Shown piece by piece: positions 42,857-51,691 of a stretch of 64,000 nucleotides of DNA. Below the pieces are notes generated by a model. That model was not told the DNA's origin, ran no database searches, and saw only the letters and a list, made by a program, of their open reading frames with translations. Each line of letters starts with the position of its first letter. The stretch's first letter is position 1. The position numbers and the translations under genes are program-made. This stretch comes from Cytobacillus oceanisediminis (lineage in GTDB: Bacteria; Bacillota; Bacilli; Bacillales; Cytobacillaceae), in contig NZ_CP065511.1 of assembly GCF_022811925.1 (NCBI RefSeq), positions 985,501-1,049,500 of the forward strand, read 5' to 3'.

Positions 42857-43246
42857 ATGAAAGAACAAACCTTTACATCATTCGAACAGTATGAAGAATT
42901 TCTTAGAAACAAGATGATTCATAAAGCGAAAAAGAAAGGCCTGGAAGGTGAGGATCTTGCAGAATATCTGAAAAAACATGAAAATGATGCAGCACGTATT
43001 TGGAAGGAAAATGATCTTCAGAAATGGCTGGAAAAGGACGGGTATGTGACCATAGCCGTTTGGAGGGACGAAACAGGACAGCGGAAAATTGGAAGGGGCC
43101 GGCCAAAGAAGCCTGAAGGCCAAAAACTTAAGCATTCCATCCATGTCAGGCTGGATGAAGAAATGTTCAAAAAGCTGAATCATTTCTGCCAGGAAAAAAA
43201 GGTGGATGTTTCAGAAGCCATACGGATTCTTATCAATAACCTTTGA
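42857..43246 (+). CDS. Putative DNA-binding protein with AT-hook-like motif and ribbon-helix-helix domain
   Basis: 129 aa. A charged helical N-terminal part (about residues 1-75) is followed by the AT-hook-like GRGRPKKPEG (about residue 76), and then a C-terminal ribbon-helix-helix: HSIHVRLDEEMFKKL as the strand and first helix and VDVSEAIRILINNL as the second. It may be a repressor or chromosome-associated protein. RBS CCGGAGGG. Followed closely by an MFS exporter, possibly its target. No toxin-like partner is present. Confidence 0.7.
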   Translation: MKEQTFTSFEQYEEFLRNKMIHKAKKKGLEGEDLAEYLKKHENDAARIWKENDLQKWLEKDGYVTIAVWRDETGQRKIGRGRPKKPEGQKLKHSIHVRLDEEMFKKLNHFCQEKKVDVSEAIRILINNL

Positions 43247-43286
43247 TCTTAAAGTCCAAAATTCATAGGAAAAGGCAGGAAAATCA

Positions 43287-44540
43287 ATGAATGATTCTTT
43301 AGAAAGTATAAGAAATGCCCCGGGTGCACCTTCAAAGTCAAGGCGATTATGGATGGCGATCGTTCTTGGTACTTTAGCCGCGTTTGCCCCCTTATCCATC
43401 GACATGTATTTGCCGGCTCTGCCTGATATAGCTAATGATCTGCATACCAAGCCGTCCCTCGTACAGCTTAGTTTAACCTTTTTCCTGCTCGGCCTATCAT
43501 TAGGCCAGCTGCTTGCAGGGCCGCTCAGTGATGTGCGCGGACGCCGGAAGCCGCTACTTATAGGGTTATTGATTTATTTTGCCGTTTCTCTCTTGTGCGC
43601 CTTTAGCCATTCCATCTGGGGCTTGATTGTGCTGAGGTTTATTCAGGGCCTGGCCGGGGCAGCCGGGATTGTCATCTCCCGTGCGATTGTCAGGGATCTT
43701 TACTCAGGCACTGAGCTGACTAAATTTTTCTCTCTGCTGGCTTTAGTGAATGGTGTGGCCCCCATACTTGCCCCTATACTTGGCGGCCAGTTATTGCGGA
43801 TTGCTCCCTGGCAGGGAGTGTTTATCGTTTTGAGTGTAATCGGCTTGGTGATGTTTCTTGTCGTCCTATTCGGTCTGCCGGAGACGCTGCCAGATGTTTC
43901 CCGATCACAGGGCGGCATAAAAAACACATTAACTACCTTTCAACAGCTCTTGATTGATCGAAGCTTCATAGGGTATGCATTGTCGCAAGGCCTGGTGTTT
44001 GCAGCCATGTTTGCGTATATATCCGGCTCACCCTTCGTACTGCAAAACATTTATGGGGCCTCCCCGCAGGTGTTCAGCCTGATATTTGCCATCAATGGAC
44101 TTGGAATTATCATTTCCAGTCAAATTACGGGAAGGTTAGCGGGGCGGATCAGTGAAAGGAAGCTTTTTACGGCTGGTATTTGCATCGCTTTCATTGGAGC
44201 TATTACTCTTTTAATCATCCTTCTTTTTGATGCAGGATTGTACGCAATTTTGCCGCCGTTATTCTTTGTTGTCTCAAGTATTGGGGTGGTGAGTACTTCA
44301 GGCTTTTCGCTGGCCATGCAGAATCAGGGAAAGTCAGCAGGGAGTGCCTCCGCATTACTGGGGGTACTATCCTTAATTTTTGGCGGATGTGTGGCTCCCC
44401 TTGTTGGCTTAGGAAACAGCCCGGCGATGTCAATGGGGATTGTCATAGCTTGTACTAGTGCCGGGGCTGTTCTGTCCTATATGTTCCTGGCAGCCCGGGC
44501 AAAGGGGAGTTCCATTGATAATGAGAAAGCTGTCATGTAA
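43287..44540 (+). CDS. Bcr/CflA family MFS multidrug exporter
   Basis: 417 aa, 12 membrane helices. The family signature PLSIDMYLPALPDIANDL (about residues 33-50) and the MFS motif A region GPLSDVRGRRKPLLIG (about residues 78-93) are clear. It exports drugs such as bicyclomycin-like or chloramphenicol-like compounds by proton antiport; the real substrate is unknown. It follows the RHH gene by 40 bases. Confidence 0.93.
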   Translation: MNDSLESIRNAPGAPSKSRRLWMAIVLGTLAAFAPLSIDMYLPALPDIANDLHTKPSLVQLSLTFFLLGLSLGQLLAGPLSDVRGRRKPLLIGLLIYFAVSLLCAFSHSIWGLIVLRFIQGLAGAAGIVISRAIVRDLYSGTELTKFFSLLALVNGVAPILAPILGGQLLRIAPWQGVFIVLSVIGLVMFLVVLFGLPETLPDVSRSQGGIKNTLTTFQQLLIDRSFIGYALSQGLVFAAMFAYISGSPFVLQNIYGASPQVFSLIFAINGLGIIISSQITGRLAGRISERKLFTAGICIAFIGAITLLIILLFDAGLYAILPPLFFVVSSIGVVSTSGFSLAMQNQGKSAGSASALLGVLSLIFGGCVAPLVGLGNSPAMSMGIVIACTSAGAVLSYMFLAARAKGSSIDNEKAVM

Positions 44541-44591
44541 ATAACCTATTAATCTAGTAAAATGAATCCTAAATGAAAGGGGAAATTAACA

Positions 44592-45077
44592 ATGGATATA
44601 CAGAAAATAATCACGACTCGCCGCAACATAAAAAAATTTAAATCTGATAAAGTGGAGCACAGTTTAATCACATCCTGGCTGGAGGCTGCGAGCATGGCAC
44701 CCAACCATAAAATGACGGAGCCATGGGAAGTATTATTTGTTGGTCCGGAAACAAGGGCTAAGCTGAATCACAAAACCGATTTTGGCCAGGCACCAGTCGT
44801 GCTGGCGATCCTATCCAGGTATGGAGCAACCGATCTGGAACGAACTGAGAATATGGCTGCAGTATCCTGCTTTATTCAGAACTTCATGCTGATGGCGTGG
44901 GAATCAGGAGTGGGGACATTCTGGTCTTCCCTGGGGGTTTCAGCTGCAGCAAGAACTACTTTAAATGTCCCGGATGATTGCGATGTGGTCGGTATTTTAG
45001 GAGTAGGCTTTCCTGAGGAAGTACCTGAAGCTAAGGAGCGTACACCGATTGATAGGAAAATAAAGCATTTATCATAA
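44592..45077 (+). CDS. Nitroreductase family protein
   Basis: 161-aa FMN-binding nitroreductase. ITTRRNIKKFKSDKVEH is the usual N-terminal RR(N/S) FMN motif, followed by WLEAASMAPNHKMTEPWEVLF and FPEEVPEAKERTPIDRKI at the end. It reduces nitro or quinone compounds with NAD(P)H; the physiological substrate is unknown. RBS GAAAGGGG. A terminator follows. Confidence 0.92.
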   Translation: MDIQKIITTRRNIKKFKSDKVEHSLITSWLEAASMAPNHKMTEPWEVLFVGPETRAKLNHKTDFGQAPVVLAILSRYGATDLERTENMAAVSCFIQNFMLMAWESGVGTFWSSLGVSAAARTTLNVPDDCDVVGILGVGFPEEVPEAKERTPIDRKIKHLS

Positions 45078-45087
45078 GTATTTTATA

Positions 45088-45126
45088 GGGCGCCTATCCA
45101 AAACAAGGATGGCGCTCATTTTTTTA
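45088..45126 (+). terminator. Intrinsic terminator
   Basis: GGGCGCCTATCC pairs with GGATGGCGCTC with one bulge, then TTTTTTT. The AT-rich stretch from here to 45408 shows no gene. Confidence 0.85.
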
Positions 45127-45408
45127 CTCTAGAACAGGATTAATACGAGTAATGGTCAATTCATTCGAAAAAAGGGAACCTAATATAAAAAAACAATAAG
45201 TGCATTATTTTAAGAAGGATTAAGGCTTATTTTATGAATTAACGCTTGATTTCAAATGACTTTGATAAATTTTCTGTAATTCTACTCCTTTAAGGACTTT
45301 AATAACCATAAAAGTTATTTACAATGTCTTCAACAACCCGTAATGATTCAATTAATAGGCTGTTGCATTGAACGGTTTAATCTCCCTTCTTTTTCTCTAA
45401 GGGTAAGC

Positions 45409-45424
45409 TAGTTTGTCCAAACTA
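45409..45424. promoter_or_regulatory. Upstream inverted repeat, possible second regulator site
   Basis: TAGTTTG-TC-CAAACTA, a perfect 7-bp inverted repeat about 90 bases upstream of the stronger palindrome in the same leader. Confidence 0.35.
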
Positions 45425-45495
45425 TACAAGATACTTTTAAAAAGTTTGCTAAGTTTATTTAAAATTTTCTTTACATTATAAATATTCTGAATTAA

Positions 45496-45514
45496 TATAA
45501 TTGTATACAATTAT
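45496..45514. promoter_or_regulatory. GntR-type operator overlapping a -10 box
   Basis: ATAATTGTATACAATTAT (45497-45514) is a perfect 18-bp palindrome containing TTGTATACAA, the form bound by FadR/FCD-type GntR proteins (TNGTNNACNA). It overlaps TATAAT at 45496-45501 and lies about 30 bases before the regulator's start, so autorepression is likely. Confidence 0.65.
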
Positions 45515-45542
45515 TCAATTATATTGGAGGGAGGGGAAAAGG

Positions 45543-46220
45543 GTGATTTCGGAAAAAAAGATAGCTAGAATTTCAGCAAAAGATATTGCTTACTCAGAAT
45601 TAAAGAAAAGAATTATAAATTGTTCGTTCAAACCAGGTCAGCCTATTATAGAGGATGAATTAGCCAGCGAATTAGAGATTAGTCGCACTCCTCTCAGAGA
45701 GGCGCTGCAAAGGTTAGAGTTAGAGGAATTAGTGGTTCGACAGCCTAATGGACGATTAAAAGTTGCACCAGTATCAAAGCAAGAAGTAAAAGAATTATTT
45801 TTAGTACGTAGTATGTTAGAAGGAGTTGTGGTTGTAGAAGCAATTGAGAACATTACAGAGAAAGAAATTAGGCATCTTTCCTATTTAGTGAAAATGCTTA
45901 AAGAAACATCGAGAGAAGGAAACTATGAAGATGTTAACCATTTCGGCAGTCAATTTCATATTTCTCTCTACGACCTTTGCGATAACAAAACAGTTGTAAA
46001 AATTTTGTACCAGCTTAATGATCGTATCACCAGATATAGAAGGTTAGCACATTTTGTTGATACAAAAAAAACATCAGATGAGCATGAGGTTATTCTTGAG
46101 TACATTATTAAAAAAGATAAAGTAAACGCTGAATTAACAATAAAAAACCATGTTTTGGATTCGTTGGAGCAAGCTTTAGAAATTGTGAAACAGTATGAAG
46201 AAGCTATTATAAACGAGTAG
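45543..46220 (+). CDS. GntR family regulator with FCD ligand domain
   Basis: 225 aa. N-terminal winged helix: KDIAYSELKKRIINCSFKPG, ELEISRTPLREALQRLELEEL. C-terminal all-helical FCD domain with the metal-site pattern: LVRSMLEG, FHISLYDLCDN and a His in DEHEVILEYI. The GTG start at 45543 follows GGAGGGAGGGG; an ATG at 45501 would lie in the operator. FCD regulators bind small carboxylates, often with a metal. It leads the opine dehydrogenase-ECF cluster and probably senses the transported or processed compound. Confidence 0.93.
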   Translation: MISEKKIARISAKDIAYSELKKRIINCSFKPGQPIIEDELASELEISRTPLREALQRLELEELVVRQPNGRLKVAPVSKQEVKELFLVRSMLEGVVVVEAIENITEKEIRHLSYLVKMLKETSREGNYEDVNHFGSQFHISLYDLCDNKTVVKILYQLNDRITRYRRLAHFVDTKKTSDEHEVILEYIIKKDKVNAELTIKNHVLDSLEQALEIVKQYEEAIINE

Positions 46221-46234
46221 ACTAGGGGGATTAT

Positions 46235-47287
46235 ATGTCATATGCAGTAATTGGAGCTGGTAACACAGGCCAGGCAATCGCAAGCTACCTCTCACTAAAT
46301 GGAAAAAAGGTAAAACTATATAGTCGAAGTCCTATAAAAGCAGAAAGGCTTACACAACAAGGTCTTGAACTTAAGGGCGTGTACTCAGCTAAGATATCTA
46401 TTGAAGCGTCTGCCAATATTAACGAGGTTATCAAAGATGCAGAATTTATTATTATTACAACTACTTCTTTTGGGCACAAACCAATCTTTAGACAACTCAA
46501 ACCATTCCTGAAAAACAATCAAACAATTGTCATCTTCCCAGGTTATTGGGGGGCAGCGGAATGTAAAGAAGTTCTAGGTCCTGTCATGGAAGATAGGAAT
46601 ATTACTATTGCAGAAACGAGTGCCATGCCATTTGTTAGTAAAGCAGATAATGCTGGATCAGTTTATATCAATAGAATTAAGAAAAATGTTCAAGTCAGCT
46701 CTATACCTACCTCAAAGAATCCTTCCATATCGACAACATTTTTAGATGCATTCCCTCAATTAATACCAGCCAATAATATTTTTGAAACATCATTGAATAA
46801 TACAAATGTTTGTATTCATACCCCAATTACTTTATTTAATGCCAGCAGGATTGATGCTTCTGAGGAATTCAAATTTTATACCAATGGTGTTTCTCCCTTA
46901 ACGGTAACCTATGTTGAAAAACTTGATGAGGAAAGGAGAAAACTAGCAGACTTGTTCCTGGTTGAAACCATAGATATTTTAACCCTATTGAATGATTTTT
47001 ATGAAACAGACTATTCGAGTCTTTACGAAGCTTTACCAGGATTATTCCCAGAAGCTATTGCCCCAACTACTTTAAATCATAGGTATATGAATGAAGATAT
47101 TCCTTTTGGTCTTGTTCCTATATCCGAATTAGGAAGAAAAGTGGGGATAGAAACCCCTTATACAGATTCAATTATTAATACAGCCTCATTACTAATGAAC
47201 AAAGATTTCAGGAAAGAAGGAGTCAATTTTGAAGGACTAACGAAAGAGGAAATTGTTAGTTTAGGAGGGCTTACACAACCTATTTAA
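46235..47287 (+). CDS. NAD/NADP octopine/nopaline dehydrogenase family protein
   Basis: 350 aa. N-terminal Rossmann motif AVIGAGNTGQAIASYL (about residues 3-18). The C-terminal opine dehydrogenase domain has the catalytic His in NVCIHTPITLFNASRI (about residue 192). The family interconverts an opine (secondary amine dicarboxylate) with an amino acid and a 2-oxo acid; other members make metallophores such as staphylopine. It is 14 bases after the GntR gene and followed by an ECF importer, so degradation or synthesis of the importer's ligand is a reasonable inference. No nicotianamine-synthase-like or racemase gene is present. Confidence 0.88.
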   Translation: MSYAVIGAGNTGQAIASYLSLNGKKVKLYSRSPIKAERLTQQGLELKGVYSAKISIEASANINEVIKDAEFIIITTTSFGHKPIFRQLKPFLKNNQTIVIFPGYWGAAECKEVLGPVMEDRNITIAETSAMPFVSKADNAGSVYINRIKKNVQVSSIPTSKNPSISTTFLDAFPQLIPANNIFETSLNNTNVCIHTPITLFNASRIDASEEFKFYTNGVSPLTVTYVEKLDEERRKLADLFLVETIDILTLLNDFYETDYSSLYEALPGLFPEAIAPTTLNHRYMNEDIPFGLVPISELGRKVGIETPYTDSIINTASLLMNKDFRKEGVNFEGLTKEEIVSLGGLTQPI

Positions 47288-47320
47288 CAATCTTTGTATA
47301 AAAAAATAGGAGGTATTGTT

Positions 47321-47899
47321 ATGGCAGAAATAGGGATGGAAAATAGGATAAATCTCTTAAATAAAAAGGTAACTGCGGTTGATTTAATCACGATTGTTAT
47401 TTTTGCCGTTTTGTATCGTGTACTTTGGTATTTCTTCAAATTTGCAGGAGTTGTTTTCCCTTTCAACCATACTTTTGTCTATCTTTTCTGTGCGTTTTGT
47501 TTGGTTCTTTGCTGGGTGGTTGTAAGAAGGCCTTATGCGTCGGTTTATTTCACCGCAGCTTGGTGCGCAATAAACTTTTTTCTTCAAGGCGAACTCCCAA
47601 TCTATTGGATACTAGTTGTAGCTGCTCCATTTTTACCTGAACTATATTTAAAGAAAAGAAGTAAATCTTTTAGCAATCCTGATGATGTATATTCTAGTAC
47701 AAAAGATTTAATTGTAGCTGCAGTGCTTTACAACATTGTTTACGAGGCTTTTGTTTGGTGGAGTATTATTTATCCTTATCAGATTCCTGTTCCTTTTAAT
47801 CTAATGGCGATTGTTTTTGGAATTTCCATTATTGGTATGATTATCGGTACTGTGATTGCGAAGCCGCTTGGACTTAAATTAAAAGCTCTCATAGGATGA
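47321..47899 (+). CDS. ECF transporter substrate-binding (S) component
   Basis: 192 aa with five or six membrane helices. It begins MAEIGMENRINLLNKKVTAV and has long hydrophobic blocks; KLVF-like specificity motifs of known vitamin S proteins are not apparent. ATG 47321 follows AGGAGGTATTGTT; the frame is open from 47294. Position before T and A components and the size identify it as the S subunit. The substrate is unknown. Several aromatic residues (YWILVVAAPFLPELY, FVWWSIIYPY) line its helices. Confidence 0.82.
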   Translation: MAEIGMENRINLLNKKVTAVDLITIVIFAVLYRVLWYFFKFAGVVFPFNHTFVYLFCAFCLVLCWVVVRRPYASVYFTAAWCAINFFLQGELPIYWILVVAAPFLPELYLKKRSKSFSNPDDVYSSTKDLIVAAVLYNIVYEAFVWWSIIYPYQIPVPFNLMAIVFGISIIGMIIGTVIAKPLGLKLKALIG

Positions 47900-47923
47900 T
47901 TATTTGGAGGTGTATAGTAAATT

Positions 47924-48733
47924 ATGGCAGCGATTGATTTTGTTTCTAATCTAGATACAGATACTTGGGTTCATAGACTAGATCCAAGGGCTAAACTACT
48001 TTTAATATTAGGATTCGTTATTATTCCTCTATTGTTTATGGATCCTCTTTATTTATCAGCGGTTTTACTGTTGGGTCTGCCGGTGTGGTTTTCTGCCAAG
48101 ATTAAAATTAAGTCTATTGCTCCCTTGTTAGGGACAATCGTTATACTCGCTCTATCTGCAGTTGTTTTTTCTACTTTTTATAATTACAATCAGGCCGATG
48201 CAGTAGTTCTTTTTTCTATAGGGTCTCTTCAAGCAACCGATATTGGACTATTCTCTGGCTTAGTACTTGGTTATAGGATTGCCATCCCCTGCTTTATGAC
48301 TATAATCATCATTTCAACTACAGACCCTGCGTTATTAGCAAAAGGGTTAATGAAAATGAAGGTACCTATGAGTATAGCCTTCATGTTTTTAGGAACATTG
48401 CGTTTTTTTCCTTTAGTATTCGAAGAACTCACTAATATTTCCAACGCTCAAACCATTCGAGGTGTAAATAAGAAAGGAATAAAGGGTAGTTGGAACAGTT
48501 TTAAATTGGCTGCTTTTCCTCTTTTAGTAAACTCATTGAGAAGAAGTAGGACAATGGGGCTTGCTGTTGAAAGTAAAGGATTTAGTAAAATGGCTTGGCG
48601 TGAATACTATCAAGATATGAAACTCACAAAAATGGATATTACGGTTATCATTTTAACGATTCTATTCTTTGCTGCTGCGTTATACGTAAGATATGCGCTC
48701 GGACTAGGTGGAAATAATTCGATAGTCGCATAA
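47924..48733 (+). CDS. ECF transporter transmembrane (T) component
   Basis: 269 aa. An N-terminal THRLDPRAKLLL segment like that of EcfT/CbiQ proteins, five membrane helices, and the two coupling motifs A-R-G-like AQTIRGVNKKGIKG (about residue 176) and RRSRTMGLAVESKGF (about residue 206), which contact the ATPases. RBS TGGAGGTG. Second gene of the S-T-A order. Confidence 0.9.
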   Translation: MAAIDFVSNLDTDTWVHRLDPRAKLLLILGFVIIPLLFMDPLYLSAVLLLGLPVWFSAKIKIKSIAPLLGTIVILALSAVVFSTFYNYNQADAVVLFSIGSLQATDIGLFSGLVLGYRIAIPCFMTIIIISTTDPALLAKGLMKMKVPMSIAFMFLGTLRFFPLVFEELTNISNAQTIRGVNKKGIKGSWNSFKLAAFPLLVNSLRRSRTMGLAVESKGFSKMAWREYYQDMKLTKMDITVIILTILFFAAALYVRYALGLGGNNSIVA

Positions 48734-48773
48734 TCTAGAGTATAAGTCGAGACCCTTCAAAAAGGAGGAAGTT

Positions 48774-50537
48774 ATGGATAATAACAATATTATTGAGGTA
48801 AGAGGGGCTAGTTTTTCATATCCAGGTGTAGAAGCAAAAACTTTGAAAAACATCAACTTAGAGATCAAGAAAGGGGAATTTGTCCTCATTTCCGGCACTA
48901 GTGGAAGTGGAAAGACAACTCTTGCAAAATGCCTTAATGGGATAATTCCCCATCTCTCTGAAGGGAATCTGACAGGGGACATAATCATAAATGGAAAGGA
49001 TACCCAAGGTGTTCCAATGCATGAACTTTCCTCCGAAATCGGAATGGTATTTCAAAATCCAGAAGATCAGATTTTTTCAATACGGGTAGAGGATGAAGTT
49101 GCATTTGGAGTGGAATGCCAAGGGTACACTAAGGAAGAGATACAAAAACGGGTTCAGTATGGACTTCAAAAATTAAGATTAGAAGACATTAAAAAGCAAA
49201 TTACATTTTCATTATCTGGAGGGCAAAAGCAAAAGGTGTCAATTGCAAGTAACTTAGCCATGTTGCCCTCCATTTTAATACTTGATGATCCAACAACGGA
49301 TCTAGATCCAATTAGCAAACAAGAAGTAATGGATATAATATCAGAGTTAAAAGAAGAAATTGATACAACCTTCCTTATTATAGAGCATGATCTGAATGAT
49401 TTGATTGAATTTATTGATAGAGTCATTATCATGCACGAAGGGGAAATTCTTTATAACGGAAGCCCTAGTGAAATTTTTTATAACCATTTTAAAGCACTGG
49501 ATGATCTAGGAATTCGAATCCCGGATCATATAAGGTTAGGGAAATATCTGTTTGATAAAGGCTTTAAATACAATTCCTACCCCATATCTAAAAGGGAAGT
49601 ATTAGAATGGGCCAAACAACTACTTACTTCTAAAAAGTTAACACTGCCTATGGCTGAAAATCAGGTAACAGGTGATAGGCAAGACAGCGTTGCAAAATTA
49701 CAGGATGTAAACTTTAGTTATCAAAAAGGTAAACAAATTCTACATGATATAAATTTAGATATTAAAAAAGGGGAACTTTTGGCTATCGTTGGACATAATG
49801 GTTGCGGTAAATCCACTTTAATGAAAAACCTAATTGGATTATTAAGGCCATCTCAAGGTTCGGTTGAAATCAATAACAAAAACACTAAAGATTTCAAAGT
49901 ACAAGACATAATATTAGAAATTGGGTATGTTTTCCAAAATCCTGATAATCAACTGTTCTGTAATTCAGTTGAAGAGGAAGTGCAATTTGGCTTAAAAAAT
50001 AGAGGCTACAGCGAAGAGATAATCAGTAAACAAGTTGAATTAGCCCTCAATACAGTAGGATTACAGAAAAAAAGAAAGGAACATCCTTTTTCTTTGAGCA
50101 GGGGAGAGCGACAAAGATTAGCCGTGGCAACGATGTTAGTTTCAAATCCCAAGATTATTTTATTGGATGAACCAACGACTGGCCAGGATGAGCAAAGCTT
50201 AAAAGCTCTTTTAACTTTAATGGAAAATCTAATTACGGAAAAAGAAGCAACAATTGTGATGATTACTCATGATATGGAAGTCGTAGCTCAATACGCTAGT
50301 AGAGTAGTAGTTGTAGATGCAGGGAGAATTGTACTTGATGGCAGCCCAAGTGAAGTCTTTTCTACAAACTATCAAAAACTTCATTCCCTAAAATTAAAGC
50401 CGCCGATTATCTCACAATTCTCAGCAGAATTAAATAAATACGGATTTCCAAACGTTTCTAATTGGAACATGTTTAGTAACCATTTTATTAGAAAAGACAA
50501 TGATGCTCAAAGCGTATCAAAAGTATCAATCATTTAA
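48774..50537 (+). CDS. ECF transporter fused double ATPase (A-A' component)
   Basis: 587 aa containing two ABC ATPase domains in one chain. The first has Walker A SGTSGSGKTTLAK (about residue 41), signature LSGGQKQKVSI and DDPTTDLDP. The second has Walker A HNGCGKSTLMK (about residue 340), signature SRGERQRLA and DEPTTGQDE. The second domain's signature begins SLSRGE rather than LSGGQ, a common ECF deviation. Fusion means this ECF transporter is self-contained (dedicated type) rather than sharing a housekeeping EcfAA'T. RBS AAAAAGGAGG. A strong terminator ends the cluster. Confidence 0.93.
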   Translation: MDNNNIIEVRGASFSYPGVEAKTLKNINLEIKKGEFVLISGTSGSGKTTLAKCLNGIIPHLSEGNLTGDIIINGKDTQGVPMHELSSEIGMVFQNPEDQIFSIRVEDEVAFGVECQGYTKEEIQKRVQYGLQKLRLEDIKKQITFSLSGGQKQKVSIASNLAMLPSILILDDPTTDLDPISKQEVMDIISELKEEIDTTFLIIEHDLNDLIEFIDRVIIMHEGEILYNGSPSEIFYNHFKALDDLGIRIPDHIRLGKYLFDKGFKYNSYPISKREVLEWAKQLLTSKKLTLPMAENQVTGDRQDSVAKLQDVNFSYQKGKQILHDINLDIKKGELLAIVGHNGCGKSTLMKNLIGLLRPSQGSVEINNKNTKDFKVQDIILEIGYVFQNPDNQLFCNSVEEEVQFGLKNRGYSEEIISKQVELALNTVGLQKKRKEHPFSLSRGERQRLAVATMLVSNPKIILLDEPTTGQDEQSLKALLTLMENLITEKEATIVMITHDMEVVAQYASRVVVVDAGRIVLDGSPSEVFSTNYQKLHSLKLKPPIISQFSAELNKYGFPNVSNWNMFSNHFIRKDNDAQSVSKVSII

Positions 50538-50664
50538 TATTACAGCTGACTATACCTACCTTCAAATTCATTTTGAAATTCTAAGCTCCATTACAATAAA
50601 CAAACTTATTTATGATACCTTAAAATAAGAAGAATGATGAACAAAGTTTTCTAATATTAAAAAG

Positions 50665-50713
50665 CCTACTTTACCGCTGGAATTTGAAGAGGTAAAGTAG
50701 GTTTTCTTTTTTT
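50665..50713. terminator. Terminator of the ECF cluster
   Basis: CCTACTTTACC (50665-50675) pairs with GGTAAAGTAGG (50691-50701), then TTTTCTTTTTTT. Confidence 0.9.
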
Positions 50714-50720
50714 GACGCAA

Positions 50721-50867
50721 TTATTGAACCAAGATTAATAAAGTCCTTTTCGGAGTGTCACACATGGCAGTGAATTCCCCTCTTTCAACAGTCAAATCAA
50801 TATTTTTTAAGACCTGTGTTTTTCCATAAGATTTCGATAGGTTTTTTGTTTGTATCATCTTGGTCAT
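50721..50867 (-). pseudogene. Truncated ABC transporter ATPase (BceA-type N-terminus)
   Basis: A 48-codon remnant: MTKMIQTKNLSKSYGKTQVL, KNIDLTVERGEF, then TAMCDTPKRTLL and a stop where Walker A should follow. RBS AAGGAGG and ATG are still in place. The sequence is that of an ABC ATPase of the MacB/BceA type cut just before Walker A. A deletion or an insertion of the neighbouring cluster may have removed the rest. Confidence 0.8.
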
Positions 50868-51055
50868 GGCTTCGACCTCCTTCACTACCATACTATACCG
50901 GCCATTTTTCCCGCCAACCATCGATGTAACAGAATGTAAAGTGACACTTTTGTCATGTTGAAGGCAGAGACGGCAGGATCGCGTCATTTTAAAATGCAGA
51001 CGATCTTATTGAAGGGAAAAAAACAAGCAGACGCTTTGACATGGACTGCTTGTTT

Positions 51056-51569
51056 TTAACTTAGTTGTATGTGCATTTTTTGAGGTACTGTTTCTCGGCT
51101 TGTCCCTATTTTTAAATGCTGATTCCTTTCTTTCCTTAAAAAACGAAAATGCCAGCGCATATAAAGGCAGGCTCCAATATAATAGATGGCTGACCACCAT
51201 ACTTGCCAGCCCTAATATACTACGTAGCCAAAGTAATGGATAGGACTTCGTAACATACAGAAAAACCGACCCAAAACAAAAGGTAAAGCAAAAATTTCTT
51301 CTTTGGTTTAGGCATGAAGTTAACATATAGGATTCCGAATGTTGGCCGGCAGGGTGATTCCAATAAATAAATCAAATAGCTGGGGACCTGGATCCATTAA
51401 GTCGTATAGGTCTAAAACATGGCCAAAAATTAAATCTGCAAGAAGCGCATTTAAAGTGACAGCCAGCCAGCCAGGTTGTATAAAGCTCCTGCCGGGTTAA
51501 TTTTAATGGAATAATGAAAATCAATATAGAGTTGATAGCAAGCGTTGTAATTGTAAAGATATAGACCAT
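51056..51569 (-). pseudogene. CBO0543-like membrane protein, frameshifted
   Basis: A leftward gene of about 170 codons in at least four frame pieces. It starts MVYIFTITTLAINSILIFII and LTRQELYTTWLA. It moves frame near 51462 to VTLNALLADLIFGHVLDLYD, near 51345 to TFGILYVNFMPKPKKKFLLY, and near 51237 to YFGYVVY, a stop, then GWQVWWSAIYYIGACLYMRW. Each piece continues the same family pattern, so it is one decayed gene with several indels. Confidence 0.75.
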
Positions 51570-51691
51570 TCAGATTCTCCGGTTTTTATAGAGTTATTTC
51601 TTATCTATCTTGCCCTCTTTTTGAAATTTATCTGCTTATTTGGCGGTGAAGTGAGTTTCTATTAAAAGTAGTTCATTTACGGTAATGAATC

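Noticed and set aside
42857..43246. Antitoxin of a toxin-antitoxin pair
   Set aside because: The ribbon-helix-helix end would fit, but the next gene is an MFS exporter and no small toxin frame is adjacent.
46235..50537. Staphylopine-type metallophore biosynthesis cluster
   Set aside because: Only the dehydrogenase family is shared. The nicotianamine-synthase-like and histidine racemase genes and the Nik-type importer are absent, so the metallophore role remains only a hypothesis.
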